Positions 6,697 to 14,470 of a DNA stretch of 15,473 bases are shown piece by piece (the stretch's first letter is position 1; each line of letters begins with the position of its first letter). Made by a program: the position numbers and the translations under genes. The notes beneath the pieces are model-generated. The model did no database searches and was not told the DNA's origin. It saw only the letters and a list, made by a program, of their open reading frames with translations. Source of the stretch: Bacillota bacterium (GTDB lineage Bacteria > Bacillota > Dethiobacteria > DTU022 > JAAZDU01); the NCBI GenBank assembly GCA_012512665.1, contig JAAZDU010000025.1, positions 1 to 15,473 on the forward strand, given 5' to 3'.

Positions 6697-7485
6697 ATGA
6701 AGATTTTTGTCTGTATCAAAAGAGTGCCTGATACATCTGAGGCAGAGGTAAAAATTGATGCTACGGGCAAGGATGTTGATAGCAGTAAATTTTCTTTTGA
6801 TATAAACGATGCCGATAATTATGCCGTGGAAGAAGCCATTTTAATTAAAGAGGCCAAAGGCGGAAAAGTTAAGATCGTCAGCCTGGGAGACCAGGAGTCG
6901 GATTTAATGATTCGCATGGCCCTGGCTAAGGGCGGAGACAGCGCCATTAGGGTGGAGGATCCCCGCATCAATGTAAAAGATCCTTTAAAAGTTGCCAAGG
7001 TTTTAGCGGCAGCTATTAAACAGGAGGAATTTGACCTGGTTTTAACCGGTTGCATGGCCAGCGATGACGGACAGATGGCAGTGGGCGTGGCGCTGGCAGA
7101 AGAGCTGGGGGTGCCCCATGCCGCCATGGTAAAAAAAGTTGAAGTTGAAGAGGGCAAGGTGAGGGCTTACCGTGAATTGGAAGGCGGGCTTTCAGAAGTG
7201 GTAGAGATCACCCTCCCTGCTGTTTTAACTATTCAAACTGGGATTAACGAGCCTCGCTATGCACCTATTAGAGGTGTCAGGGCGGCTCAAAAGAAAGAGT
7301 TGAAAGTGCTAACCCTAGATGATTTAAAGCTAGATGAAAAGGAAGTTAATGAAGAGAGCTCGCTGGTCGAATTGGAAAAACTTTTTGTGCCCGAAGTAGT
7401 CTCCAGGGCTGAAATTATTGAAGGGGAGCCGGAAGAAAAAGCTGAAATTCTGGCCAACAAGCTCTTGAAAGGGGGCATCCTGTAA
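6697..7485 (+). CDS. etfB: Electron transfer flavoprotein, beta subunit
   Basis: EtfB pairs with EtfA to shuttle electrons between flavoprotein dehydrogenases and a redox partner. The 262-residue product begins with the family start MKIFVCIKRVPDT. It has the nucleotide-binding loop GCMASDDGQMAVG (118-130) and the late segment RYAPIRGV, which is typical of EtfB. The start is ATG 6697, after GGAGGTG (6680-6686); an upstream in-frame TTG would place that ribosome site inside the gene. The stop is one base before the etfA start, so the pair is coupled. Whether this Etf binds AMP or a second FAD (the bifurcating type) cannot be settled by eye. The Hdr/Flx context makes an electron-bifurcation link plausible. 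Confidence 0.93.
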   Translation: MKIFVCIKRVPDTSEAEVKIDATGKDVDSSKFSFDINDADNYAVEEAILIKEAKGGKVKIVSLGDQESDLMIRMALAKGGDSAIRVEDPRINVKDPLKVAKVLAAAIKQEEFDLVLTGCMASDDGQMAVGVALAEELGVPHAAMVKKVEVEEGKVRAYRELEGGLSEVVEITLPAVLTIQTGINEPRYAPIRGVRAAQKKELKVLTLDDLKLDEKEVNEESSLVELEKLFVPEVVSRAEIIEGEPEEKAEILANKLLKGGIL

Positions 7486-7486
7486 G

Positions 7487-8461
7487 ATGGGCGATGTTTT
7501 TGTTTTAGCAGAACACCGTCGTGGAGAGATGCGGGAGATAACATTTGAAATGCTTACCAAGGCACAGGAAATTGCTTCCGCCATCGGTGGCGAAACAGTG
7601 GCTGTTTTAATTGGCAGCAGCGTGGATACTTTTGCTGAAAGACTTGCTGCCTATTGCGATAAAGTTTTATATATCGATGATCCCCTTTTTGCTGACTACA
7701 ACTCTGACAAATACCAAATAGTGCTTGGCAAGCTAATACAGGACTATAAGCCTGAGCTTCTCATGGTTGGTCATACAACCCAGGGGGTAGATATGGCTCC
7801 TGCGCTGGCAGTGGAACTTAACCTGCCTTTTGTCACCGATGTGGTAGATATAATTATCGACAATGGCAAATTAAAGCCGGTGCGGCAGTACTATTCCGGT
7901 AAAGTAAATGCCCTGTTTAATTTTAAAGGCGAACCTCCCTACCTGATTACAGTAAGGGAAGCCAGTTTTGAAGCTGCTGATGGTTCCAAACAGGGGCAAA
8001 TCCAGAAGATTGATTTTCCCCTTAAAGAAGATCTTGACTACCGCCGCTTTGTTGAGTATGTAGAGGCCGAAGTCGGAGATGTAGATATCACCCAGTCCGA
8101 AATCCTGGTGGCTGTCGGCCGTGGCCTTAAAGAAGAGAAAAACCTGTCTATAGCTGAAGAGCTGGCAAAGGCTATTAACGCTGATTTGTGCGGGTCCCGT
8201 GCTGCTACCGATGCCGGCTGGCTACCCCATGACCGGCAGGTAGGTACTTCCGGTAAAACTGTAAAACCTAAACTTTATATAGCGCTGGGGATCTCCGGAG
8301 CTTTCCAGCACCTGGCGGGTATAAAAGGTGCCAAGACTATAGTTGCCATCAACAAGGACCCAGAGGCACCCATATTTAATGAGGCCGATTACGGCATTGT
8401 AGATGACCTCTTTAAAGTAGTGCCCAAGCTGACAGAAAAAATTAAGGAGCTAAAAGGGTAA
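7487..8461 (+). CDS. etfA: Electron transfer flavoprotein, alpha subunit
   Basis: The 324-residue FAD-binding partner of EtfB. The C-terminal FAD domain is textbook: [18 protein letters not shown] (236-253), [17 protein letters not shown] (266-275) and [11 protein letters not shown] (287-297), followed by the ADYGIV motif. The N-terminal domain (1 to about 195) is the usual Rossmann-like half shared with EtfB. There is no extra N-terminal ferredoxin domain, which some bifurcating EtfA proteins carry. ATG 7487 lies one base after etfB, with AAAGGGGG in the etfB tail as ribosome site. A 60-base gap without a clear terminator separates it from hdrA. No acyl-CoA dehydrogenase or other Etf client is encoded in the window. 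Confidence 0.95.
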   Translation: MGDVFVLAEHRRGEMREITFEMLTKAQEIASAIGGETVAVLIGSSVDTFAERLAAYCDKVLYIDDPLFADYNSDKYQIVLGKLIQDYKPELLMVGHTTQGVDMAPALAVELNLPFVTDVVDIIIDNGKLKPVRQYYSGKVNALFNFKGEPPYLITVREASFEAADGSKQGQIQKIDFPLKEDLDYRRFVEYVEAEVGDVDITQSEILVAVGRGLKEEKNLSIAEELAKAINADLCGSRAATDAGWLPHDRQVGTSGKTVKPKLYIALGISGAFQHLAGIKGAKTIVAINKDPEAPIFNEADYGIVDDLFKVVPKLTEKIKELKG

Positions 8462-8521
8462 AAAATAGATATGGGATTGATTAGATGCAAGTCAATCTAT
8501 GCTGGAGGATGAAAGAGAGCA

Positions 8522-10522
8522 ATGAACAGCAAGCCCAAAATTGGAGTCTATGTTTGTCATTGCGGCATCAACATCTCCAAAACAGTAGATGTGGATGCCG
8601 TTACAGAGTATGCTTCTCAATTGCCCGGCGTTAAAGTAGCGCGTAATTATTCGTATATGTGCTCAGACCCTGGCCAGCTCCTTATTAAAGAAGACATTAA
8701 GAAGCAGGGGTTAAACCGGGTAGTTGTAGCTTCCTGCTCCCCCAGGATGCACGAACTGACTTTTCGCAAAGCTTTAGCGGAGGCTGGCCTCAACCCCTAT
8801 TATTTAGAGATGGCAAACCTCAGGGAACAGTGCTCCTGGGTGCATGCTGATAGGGAAGAGGCTACGGCTAAAGCTAAAAAAATTGTGGCTTCTGCCGTGG
8901 CCAAGGTGCGTCTCCTAGAGCCGCTGGAGGAAAAAGAAGTGGAGGTGGAGCCGGCTACTTTAATTATCGGCGGAGGTATAGCTGGTATACAGGCTGCTTT
9001 GGATATCGCCAACGCAGGTTATAAAGTGTTCCTGGTAGAGAAAACACCCTCCTTGGGGGGTAAAATGTCTAAGCTGGACAAAACTTTCCCCACGCTGGAC
9101 TGTTCTGCCTGCATTCTCACGCCAAAAATGGTAGACGTTGCCAGCCACCCCAACATTGAGCTTATGACTTATTCGCAGGTGGAGGAAGTTACAGGCTATG
9201 TCGGTAATTTCCAGGTCAAGGTGCGTAAAAAAGCCCGCTTTGTAGATGTAGACAAGTGTACAGGCTGCGGTATCTGTGGGGAGGAGTGCCGACTGGCTGG
9301 ACGCATCCCCAATGAATTCGATGAGGGCATGGGAAAAAGAGGGGCCATCTATCTGCCCTTTCCCCAGGCTGTGCCGGCCAAATATACTATTGACCCTGAG
9401 CGCTGCCTGTTTTTAACAAGGGGTAAGTGCGGTAAGTCTCCCAAATGTGTTGATGCCTGCCCTGCCGGGGCTATTGATTTTGAACAAAAAGATGAAATAG
9501 TTGAATTTAAAGTGGGTGCCATTATCGTGGCTACCGGTTATGATGTCTTTGACGCCACCAGAAAACCTGAATATGGTTATGGACAATACAAAAACGTGCT
9601 GACTGCCCTGGAGCTGGAGCGATTGGTTTCTGCTTCAGGCCCAACCGGTGGCCAAGTGGTCCTCGGTGAAGGCGAAAGCGCTTTTGTACCCAAGGAGATC
9701 GCGTTTATCCAATGTGTTGGTTCCCGGGACAAGAGCGTCGGCAATGAGTACTGCTCCCGGGTGTGCTGCATGTATACGGCCAAGCTGGCGCACCTGGTAA
9801 AAGAAAAGATACCAGAAGCTAATGTGCGTGTTTATTACATGGATGTAAGGGCTTTTGGCAAAGGTTTTGAGGAATTTTATGACAGGGTGCGCCGTGAGGG
9901 GGTCCGCTATATAAGGGGCAATCCCTCTGAAGCATTTAAAAGAGGAGATAAGCTGGTTATAAAGGCGGAAGATACCCTAACGGCCAAAACTCTAGAGGAT
10001 GAAGTAGATCTGGTTGTTTTATCTGTGGGCTTGGAGCCTCGCAAGGATGCCAGGGAGATCATTGACCTCTTGAGGCTTTCCCAGTCTGCCGATAAATTTT
10101 ACCTGGAAGCTCACCCCAAGCTAGCACCTGTGGATACAGCTACCGATGGGGTATATTTAGCCGGGTGTGCTCAAGGCCCCAAAGATATACCCGACACTGT
10201 TGCCCAGGCTAAAGGCGCTGCTTCCTCGGCGCTTATACTTCTTTCCAGTGGGAAGGTAAAAGTGCAGGCGCAGGTTTCATCTGTAGATGAAGCAACCTGT
10301 CGCGGCTGCGGCTATTGTGTAGAGATATGCCCTTATGGTGCCATTGAGCTGGTAACTGTAAATAGGTTTGGGCATAAAGTAACCGTGGCCAGGGTTAACG
10401 AGGCCCTCTGCAAAGGCTGCGGTGCTTGTGCAGCAGGCTGCCTGTCAGGTTCCATTCAGCAGAAATCATTTAAGGACAGCCAGATTCTGCCACAAATTGC
10501 TGCATTGGGGGTTAAACAATGA
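8522..10522 (+). CDS. hdrA: HdrA-type flavin and Fe-S subunit (heterodisulfide reductase A family)
   Basis: HdrA is the FAD-containing core of Hdr complexes and the site of flavin-based electron bifurcation to ferredoxin. The 666-residue product has the N-terminal VCHCGINI and YMCSDPGQ motifs. The FAD-binding GGGIAG (150-155) follows, then CSACILTP (194-201). Internal [4Fe-4S] cysteines are at 246/249/252/256 and 295/303/309/313, and further conserved cysteines at 398, 411, 415 and 416. Two C-terminal ferredoxin motifs (593/596/599/603 and 630/633/636/640) complete it. All expected ligands are Cys, with no in-frame UGA. The length is normal for full HdrA. ATG 8522 is 12 bases after GGAGGA, with a second purine run closer. 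Its TGA overlaps the flxD ATG. Confidence 0.95.
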   Translation: MNSKPKIGVYVCHCGINISKTVDVDAVTEYASQLPGVKVARNYSYMCSDPGQLLIKEDIKKQGLNRVVVASCSPRMHELTFRKALAEAGLNPYYLEMANLREQCSWVHADREEATAKAKKIVASAVAKVRLLEPLEEKEVEVEPATLIIGGGIAGIQAALDIANAGYKVFLVEKTPSLGGKMSKLDKTFPTLDCSACILTPKMVDVASHPNIELMTYSQVEEVTGYVGNFQVKVRKKARFVDVDKCTGCGICGEECRLAGRIPNEFDEGMGKRGAIYLPFPQAVPAKYTIDPERCLFLTRGKCGKSPKCVDACPAGAIDFEQKDEIVEFKVGAIIVATGYDVFDATRKPEYGYGQYKNVLTALELERLVSASGPTGGQVVLGEGESAFVPKEIAFIQCVGSRDKSVGNEYCSRVCCMYTAKLAHLVKEKIPEANVRVYYMDVRAFGKGFEEFYDRVRREGVRYIRGNPSEAFKRGDKLVIKAEDTLTAKTLEDEVDLVVLSVGLEPRKDAREIIDLLRLSQSADKFYLEAHPKLAPVDTATDGVYLAGCAQGPKDIPDTVAQAKGAASSALILLSSGKVKVQAQVSSVDEATCRGCGYCVEICPYGAIELVTVNRFGHKVTVARVNEALCKGCGACAAGCLSGSIQQKSFKDSQILPQIAALGVKQ

Positions 10523-10950
10523 GCGAAAAATTTGAACCTAATATTGTTGCATTTCTGTGTAACTGGTGTTCATATGCTGGTGCAGACCTGGCTGGAACCA
10601 GCAGAATACAGTATCCTGCCAATTTGAAGATTATAAGAGTTATGTGTACAGGGAGAGTAAACCCGCTGTTTATCGTAAATGCTTTTCAGCAGGGTGCTGA
10701 TGGAGTGTTGGTTTCAGGCTGCCATCCGGGGGACTGTCATTACATGGAGGGCAATTACTACGCTCGCCGCAGGTTTAGCCTCATAAGGGAATTGTTGGAG
10801 TATATAGGTATAGACCCCCGCCGCATCCACATGAGCTGGGTTTCTGCCTCGGAAGGGGCTAAATGGAAAGATGTGGTAGAGAAAGTAGTAGCTGAGGCAA
10901 GGGAAGCCGGCCCCTTTGACCAATTCAGGCGGAATAAGATCAACTGGTAG
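10519..10950 (+). CDS. flxD: FlxD / MvhD-family [2Fe-2S] linker protein
   Basis: A 143-residue protein of the MvhD family, which passes electrons from a hydrogenase or an NADH-oxidising module to HdrA. The cluster ligands are evident: Cys14 and Cys17 in FLCNWCSYAGAD, Cys43 in MCTGRV, and Cys68 and Cys73 in SGCHPGDCHY. Cys is present where some methanogen homologues use selenocysteine. It overlaps hdrA by four bases (ATGA), so it is translationally coupled. No hydrogenase subunits follow; flxCBA-type genes do, which identifies it as FlxD rather than MvhD in function. Confidence 0.9.
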   Translation: MSEKFEPNIVAFLCNWCSYAGADLAGTSRIQYPANLKIIRVMCTGRVNPLFIVNAFQQGADGVLVSGCHPGDCHYMEGNYYARRRFSLIRELLEYIGIDPRRIHMSWVSASEGAKWKDVVEKVVAEAREAGPFDQFRRNKINW

Positions 10951-10964
10951 AGGAGGAAGATCCC

Positions 10965-11951
10965 TTGGTAGACCTGGAAAATTTAAGGACCATAGCTAAA
11001 GAAACCATCTCCCGCGAGGATGTAAAATACTTCATCGGCTGGAGAGAGGGCACCTATGGTTTTTCCGTATCCCCCCATTTTGTCAGGGAGCCTGCAGAGG
11101 CAGACAAACTTATATTTTCCCCTCTTTGCAGCAATAATTTGGCAACTTACCTTACCCTGGCAGAGAAGCTGCCTGTGCCCAGGGGGCAAGAACCGGATAC
11201 CCGTAAAGTTGCCCTTATGGTCAAAGGTTGCGATAGCCGGGCTGTTGTCCAGCTTTTGGTGGAACGTGGTATAGAGCGGGAACAGGTTGTTGTCATAGGT
11301 TGTCCCTGTCAGGGGGTTATAGATACAAAAAAAGTAGAACAACTGTTAGGGCAGCCTGAAAATGTTGTTCGAGCACGCTGGGAAAAGGGTAAAATAATTT
11401 GTCAGCTGCCTGATGGCGAAAAAGAATTTATAAAAGAAGAAGTGCTGGCGCAGAAGTGCTTAAAGTGCCGTTATCCCAATCCTGTTATTTATGATATCCT
11501 TTTTGGCGAGAAAGTAGAGCCCTGGTGCCAGGAGGAGGACTTTCAAGAGGTAAAGGAAATAGAAGGGCTAACGCTACAGGAGCGCTGGGATTATTGGCAA
11601 GAAAAGTTCTCCAGCTGCATCAGGTGTTACTCCTGCCGCAATGTATGCCCGCTGTGCTACTGTGAGGATTGTATTCTGGATAGGCTGAACCCTACCTGGA
11701 TTAATCGCTCTGTCAATATCTCTGAAAACACTGCTTTTCAGCTTTCGAGGGCTTTTCACCTGGCCGGACGCTGCATTGAATGTGGCGAGTGTGAAAGGGT
11801 TTGCCCGGTAAATATCCCCTTAATGAAGCTTAATAAGAAGTTATCCAAAGCGGTGAAGGAGATGTTTGATTTTGAGCCGGGCCTGGATCCTGAAGCCAAG
11901 CCCCTTCAGGCCAGCTATCGTCCTGATGATAAAGAAGACTTCATACTCTAG
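10965..11951 (+). CDS. flxC: FlxC-like Fe-S electron transfer subunit
   Basis: A 328-residue Fe-S protein with two C-terminal [4Fe-4S] motifs: Cys218/221/224/228 and Cys270/273/276/280. A dense run of further cysteines (231, 233, 236) lies between them. The N-terminal part has the KGCDSRA, GCPCQG (112-117) and CLKCRYPNP (165-173) motifs also seen in the F420-hydrogenase/dehydrogenase beta (FrhB-like) group. Position after hdrA-flxD and before flxB-flxA matches the FlxC component of the NADH-oxidising Flx module. The start is TTG 10965, eight bases after GGAGG (10952-10956) and 14 bases after the flxD stop. FlxC and FlxB are related Fe-S proteins, so naming these two relies partly on order. 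Confidence 0.75.
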   Translation: MVDLENLRTIAKETISREDVKYFIGWREGTYGFSVSPHFVREPAEADKLIFSPLCSNNLATYLTLAEKLPVPRGQEPDTRKVALMVKGCDSRAVVQLLVERGIEREQVVVIGCPCQGVIDTKKVEQLLGQPENVVRARWEKGKIICQLPDGEKEFIKEEVLAQKCLKCRYPNPVIYDILFGEKVEPWCQEEDFQEVKEIEGLTLQERWDYWQEKFSSCIRCYSCRNVCPLCYCEDCILDRLNPTWINRSVNISENTAFQLSRAFHLAGRCIECGECERVCPVNIPLMKLNKKLSKAVKEMFDFEPGLDPEAKPLQASYRPDDKEDFIL

Positions 11952-11962
11952 AGGTGGGTGCT

Positions 11963-12976
11963 ATGGAGAGTTTAAAGCTTGATAAGGATAAATTGAAAGA
12001 TTTTATCGCTGCTCTGGATAGTAAAAAAGTGTATGCCCCACAAAAAGTGGGTGAAACTATCAAGTTTGCACCAGTTAATGGTGATCTAGAGGTAAGTTTA
12101 GATTTTGCCAATACAACGGTGCCCCCGAAGGAAATTGTCTTTCCCCAGACAGAGACCATGTTTCTGTTTGAGCAGGGAGGCACTGACATTAACCTTACTA
12201 AAGGCGGAGCTGAAAAGGTGTTGCTTGGTGTAAGGCCCTGTGATGCGAGAGCCATGAGTGTGGTTGACAACCTCTTTAGCTGGGATATCGATGACCCCTA
12301 TTACTTGGATAAGAGGAAGAAAATCACACTGGTGGGCTTAGCCTGCCTGGAACCTCCCCTAAATTGCTTTTGTCCTTCCGTAGGGGGAGGGCCTGCATCT
12401 ACCGAAGGACTGGATATTTTAATGACTGACCTGGGAGATGCTTACTTATTCCAGCCTTTAACGCCCAAGGGAGAACAGCTATGCCAGCTTTCTTCGGAAC
12501 TACTGCAGCCTGCGGGAGCAGAAGATAACGCCAGGGCAGAAGAGCTTCACCGTGAAGCGGAGAAGAAGATCACCAGGGAAGTTGATATTAAAGGTTTGGC
12601 AGAGGGTTTGCCTTCATTATGGAAAAGCGAAATATGGAAAGAAGTGGCAGAACCATGCCTTGGATGTGGCATTTGCACCTACCTTTGCCCAACTTGCCAT
12701 TGTTTTGACATACAGGACGAAATGGAGGGGCTCGACGGCCGCAGGTGCCGCATGTGGGACTCGTGCCTGTTTAAAGAATATACGCTCCATGCTTCAGGGC
12801 ACAATCCCCGCCCATCTCGCCGTGAGCGCCAGCGCAATAGAATTAATCACAAATTCTCATATTTTGTTGATAAGTTTGGTGTAACTGCCTGCGTGGGCTG
12901 CGGTCGATGTATTAACCTTTGCCCGGTCAATATTGATATTGTTGATATTTTATCAAAGGTTAAGGAGGCACTATGA
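11963..12976 (+). CDS. flxB: FlxB-like 4Fe-4S dicluster protein (hydrogenase-beta / AsrA type)
   Basis: A 337-residue relay subunit. The N-terminal two thirds resemble the AsrA/HydB-type domain, with the conserved GVRPCDARA (about 89-97) and a CxxP-containing segment. The C-terminal third has [4Fe-4S] motifs Cys232/235/238/242 and Cys310/313/316/320. Its family partner is an FAD/NAD-binding AsrB- or hydrogenase-gamma-like protein, which is exactly the next gene. ATG 11963 is preferred because GAGGTG (11951-11956) sits six bases upstream; the in-frame GTG at 11954 is part of that site. The TGA stop overlaps the flxA ATG (ATGA). A homologous pair also occurs in anaerobic sulfite reductase, but no sulfite reductase gene is present here. 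Confidence 0.82.
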   Translation: MESLKLDKDKLKDFIAALDSKKVYAPQKVGETIKFAPVNGDLEVSLDFANTTVPPKEIVFPQTETMFLFEQGGTDINLTKGGAEKVLLGVRPCDARAMSVVDNLFSWDIDDPYYLDKRKKITLVGLACLEPPLNCFCPSVGGGPASTEGLDILMTDLGDAYLFQPLTPKGEQLCQLSSELLQPAGAEDNARAEELHREAEKKITREVDIKGLAEGLPSLWKSEIWKEVAEPCLGCGICTYLCPTCHCFDIQDEMEGLDGRRCRMWDSCLFKEYTLHASGHNPRPSRRERQRNRINHKFSYFVDKFGVTACVGCGRCINLCPVNIDIVDILSKVKEAL

Positions 12977-13821
12977 ACGAGAAAGTAAATCCTTATAAAC
13001 CTTATATGGCAACGGTTCAAGAGGCCTGGTACGAAACCACTGGCGATCGCTGCATTAAAACGCTTAAAGTTTTATTTGATGATGAAGAAGTTAGGGAAAA
13101 CTGGTCTCACCTTCCCGGACAGTGCACTATGATTGGGGTTTTAGGAGTAGGAGAGAGCATGATCTCTATCTCTTGCTCGCCAACGGAGGGTAAATTCCTT
13201 CGCTTTTCCGTTATGCGCATGGGAAAGGTAACCCAGGCTATACACCAGTTGGAGCCAGGTGATAAACTTACTGTGCGGGGGCCATATGGCAATAATTTTC
13301 CTGTGGAAGAATGGAAAGGAAAAAGGATCGTAACTATAGGGGGTGGTATTGGCCAGGCGCCTCTGCGGCCCATCATTGAATATGTTAAAGCCAACCGGTC
13401 AGATTATGAAGGTTTAACTGTCATCTACGGTGCCAGGACCAGCGCAGATCTTTGTTTCAAGAATGAGCTGAAGGATTTGCGTAACTGTGATGGCGTCTCC
13501 TGTCACCTATCGATAGACATAGAGGAGGAAGGCTGGCCACATTATGTGGGCTTTGTTCCCTCCCTCTTGATGGAAGTAAACCCATCGCCGGAAAACACCA
13601 TTGCTGTAACCTGCGGGCCTCCTATTATGATTAAGTTTGTCCTGCAAAACTTGAAAAAGTTAAATTTTGCCGATGAGCAGATCTACACCACCCTGGAAAA
13701 CAGGATGAAGTGCGGCATTGGTAAGTGCGGCCGCTGCAATGTAGGCAATCTTTATGTTTGCAAAGACGGGCCTGTCTTTTCCTACGCTACTTTAAAGAAT
13801 GTTCCTGAAGCTTTTGCCTAA
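12973..13821 (+). CDS. flxA: FlxA-like NAD(P)H:FAD oxidoreductase subunit with [2Fe-2S] tail
   Basis: The 282-residue product is a ferredoxin-reductase-fold protein of the hydrogenase-gamma / dihydroorotate-dehydrogenase electron-transfer group, and is the NAD(P)H entry point of the module. Visible motifs are FAD-binding SISCSP (65-70) and GPYGNNFP (103-110), the NAD(P)-binding GGGIGQAP (123-130), CGPP (214-217), and a C-terminal [2Fe-2S] set Cys247/252/255/263. It starts inside flxB and is the last gene before a strong terminator. The NADH versus NADPH preference is not clear from sequence. AsrB of sulfite reductase is the main alternative name, disfavoured by the hdrA-flxD context. Confidence 0.88.
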   Translation: MNEKVNPYKPYMATVQEAWYETTGDRCIKTLKVLFDDEEVRENWSHLPGQCTMIGVLGVGESMISISCSPTEGKFLRFSVMRMGKVTQAIHQLEPGDKLTVRGPYGNNFPVEEWKGKRIVTIGGGIGQAPLRPIIEYVKANRSDYEGLTVIYGARTSADLCFKNELKDLRNCDGVSCHLSIDIEEEGWPHYVGFVPSLLMEVNPSPENTIAVTCGPPIMIKFVLQNLKKLNFADEQIYTTLENRMKCGIGKCGRCNVGNLYVCKDGPVFSYATLKNVPEAFA

Positions 13822-13863
13822 AGTAATTTCACGGTGCCGGATGCTGCAGAATTAGCTTTGTGT

Positions 13864-13907
13864 AAGGTAGAACCGCCTAAACTTTTTGAGGCGCGTTCTA
13901 CCTTTTT
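13864..13907 (+). terminator. Strong Rho-independent terminator of the Hdr/Etf/Flx operon
   Basis: The stem has 10 bp (AAGGTAGAAC 13864-13873 with GTTCTACCTT 13895-13904) plus 5 bp (CGCCT with AGGCG), with one bulged C at 13894. The loop is 10 bases and the T run ends at 13907. Confidence 0.93.
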
Positions 13908-13909
13908 GT

Positions 13910-13938
13910 TTGACATATTTTTTGCAAGACAATAAAAT
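13910..13938 (+). promoter_or_regulatory. Near-consensus sigma-A promoter for the RseC-like gene and lysA
   Basis: Perfect TTGACA (13910-13915), an optimal 17-base spacer and TAAAAT (13933-13938, 5 of 6). It starts immediately after the terminator. Predicted initiation near 13945 leaves about 50 bases of AT-rich leader. Confidence 0.85.
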
Positions 13939-13993
13939 AAAAAGGTAATTATTTATTTGTGTTGTTGGATAAGTTTTTTTGGGGGGTTAATCA

Positions 13994-14470
13994 TTGGACA
14001 GCTACGGTATAGTGACAGAAACCCGGGGAGACCGGGCCAAAGTTAAGGTACAGCGCCAGCATGCCTGCCAGGGCTGCGGGGCATGTGGGGCTTTTGCCGG
14101 CTCTGATACAAAAAAAGAGCTAGAAATAGAAGCCCTAAACCCCATTGGAGCCCGCAGAGGAGAGCTGGTTAAGCTGGAAACCCAGCTAAAAGACATGCTG
14201 CTGGCTGCCTTTGTTCTTTATATAGTACCCCTTATTTCTTTCTTTTTTGGGCTTTTTATTGGACTAAACTGGCGCATCTTTGGGTTTATCTCTTCAACCC
14301 CTGAAATTAACGGTATTTTAACAGGATTGCTTGGCATGTTCCTAACCTTATTATATATCAGGCGCTGGGACTACCGGAAGCTGCAGAGAGGAAGGCGTTT
14401 TAAAGCTATCATACGGGAGGTAGTTGCCAAAGAAGGAGAAGAAGATGTTACCAAAAACCATGAGAATTAA
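13994..14470 (+). CDS. SoxR-reducing-system RseC family membrane protein
   Basis: A 158-residue RseC/MucC-family protein. It has a short N-terminal soluble domain with a cysteine motif, ACQGCGACG (Cys25, Cys28, Cys31), and two predicted membrane helices (about 69-92 and 107-123). A basic, charged C-terminal tail follows. In Proteobacteria relatives act in SoxR reduction and sigma-E control, while in Clostridia their role is poorly defined; a redox role at the membrane is the family inference. The TTG start at 13994 follows a GGGGGG ribosome site (13981-13986) by seven bases. No rnf genes accompany it here. Its 3' end overlaps the start of lysA by 26 bases. Confidence 0.8.
   Translation: MDSYGIVTETRGDRAKVKVQRQHACQGCGACGAFAGSDTKKELEIEALNPIGARRGELVKLETQLKDMLLAAFVLYIVPLISFFFGLFIGLNWRIFGFISSTPEINGILTGLLGMFLTLLYIRRWDYRKLQRGRRFKAIIREVVAKEGEEDVTKNHEN

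Noticed and set aside
8470..8500. GATTGA/TCAATC inverted repeat between etfA and hdrA
   Set aside because: Only 6 bp with an 11-base loop and no T run; too weak to call a terminator or processing site.
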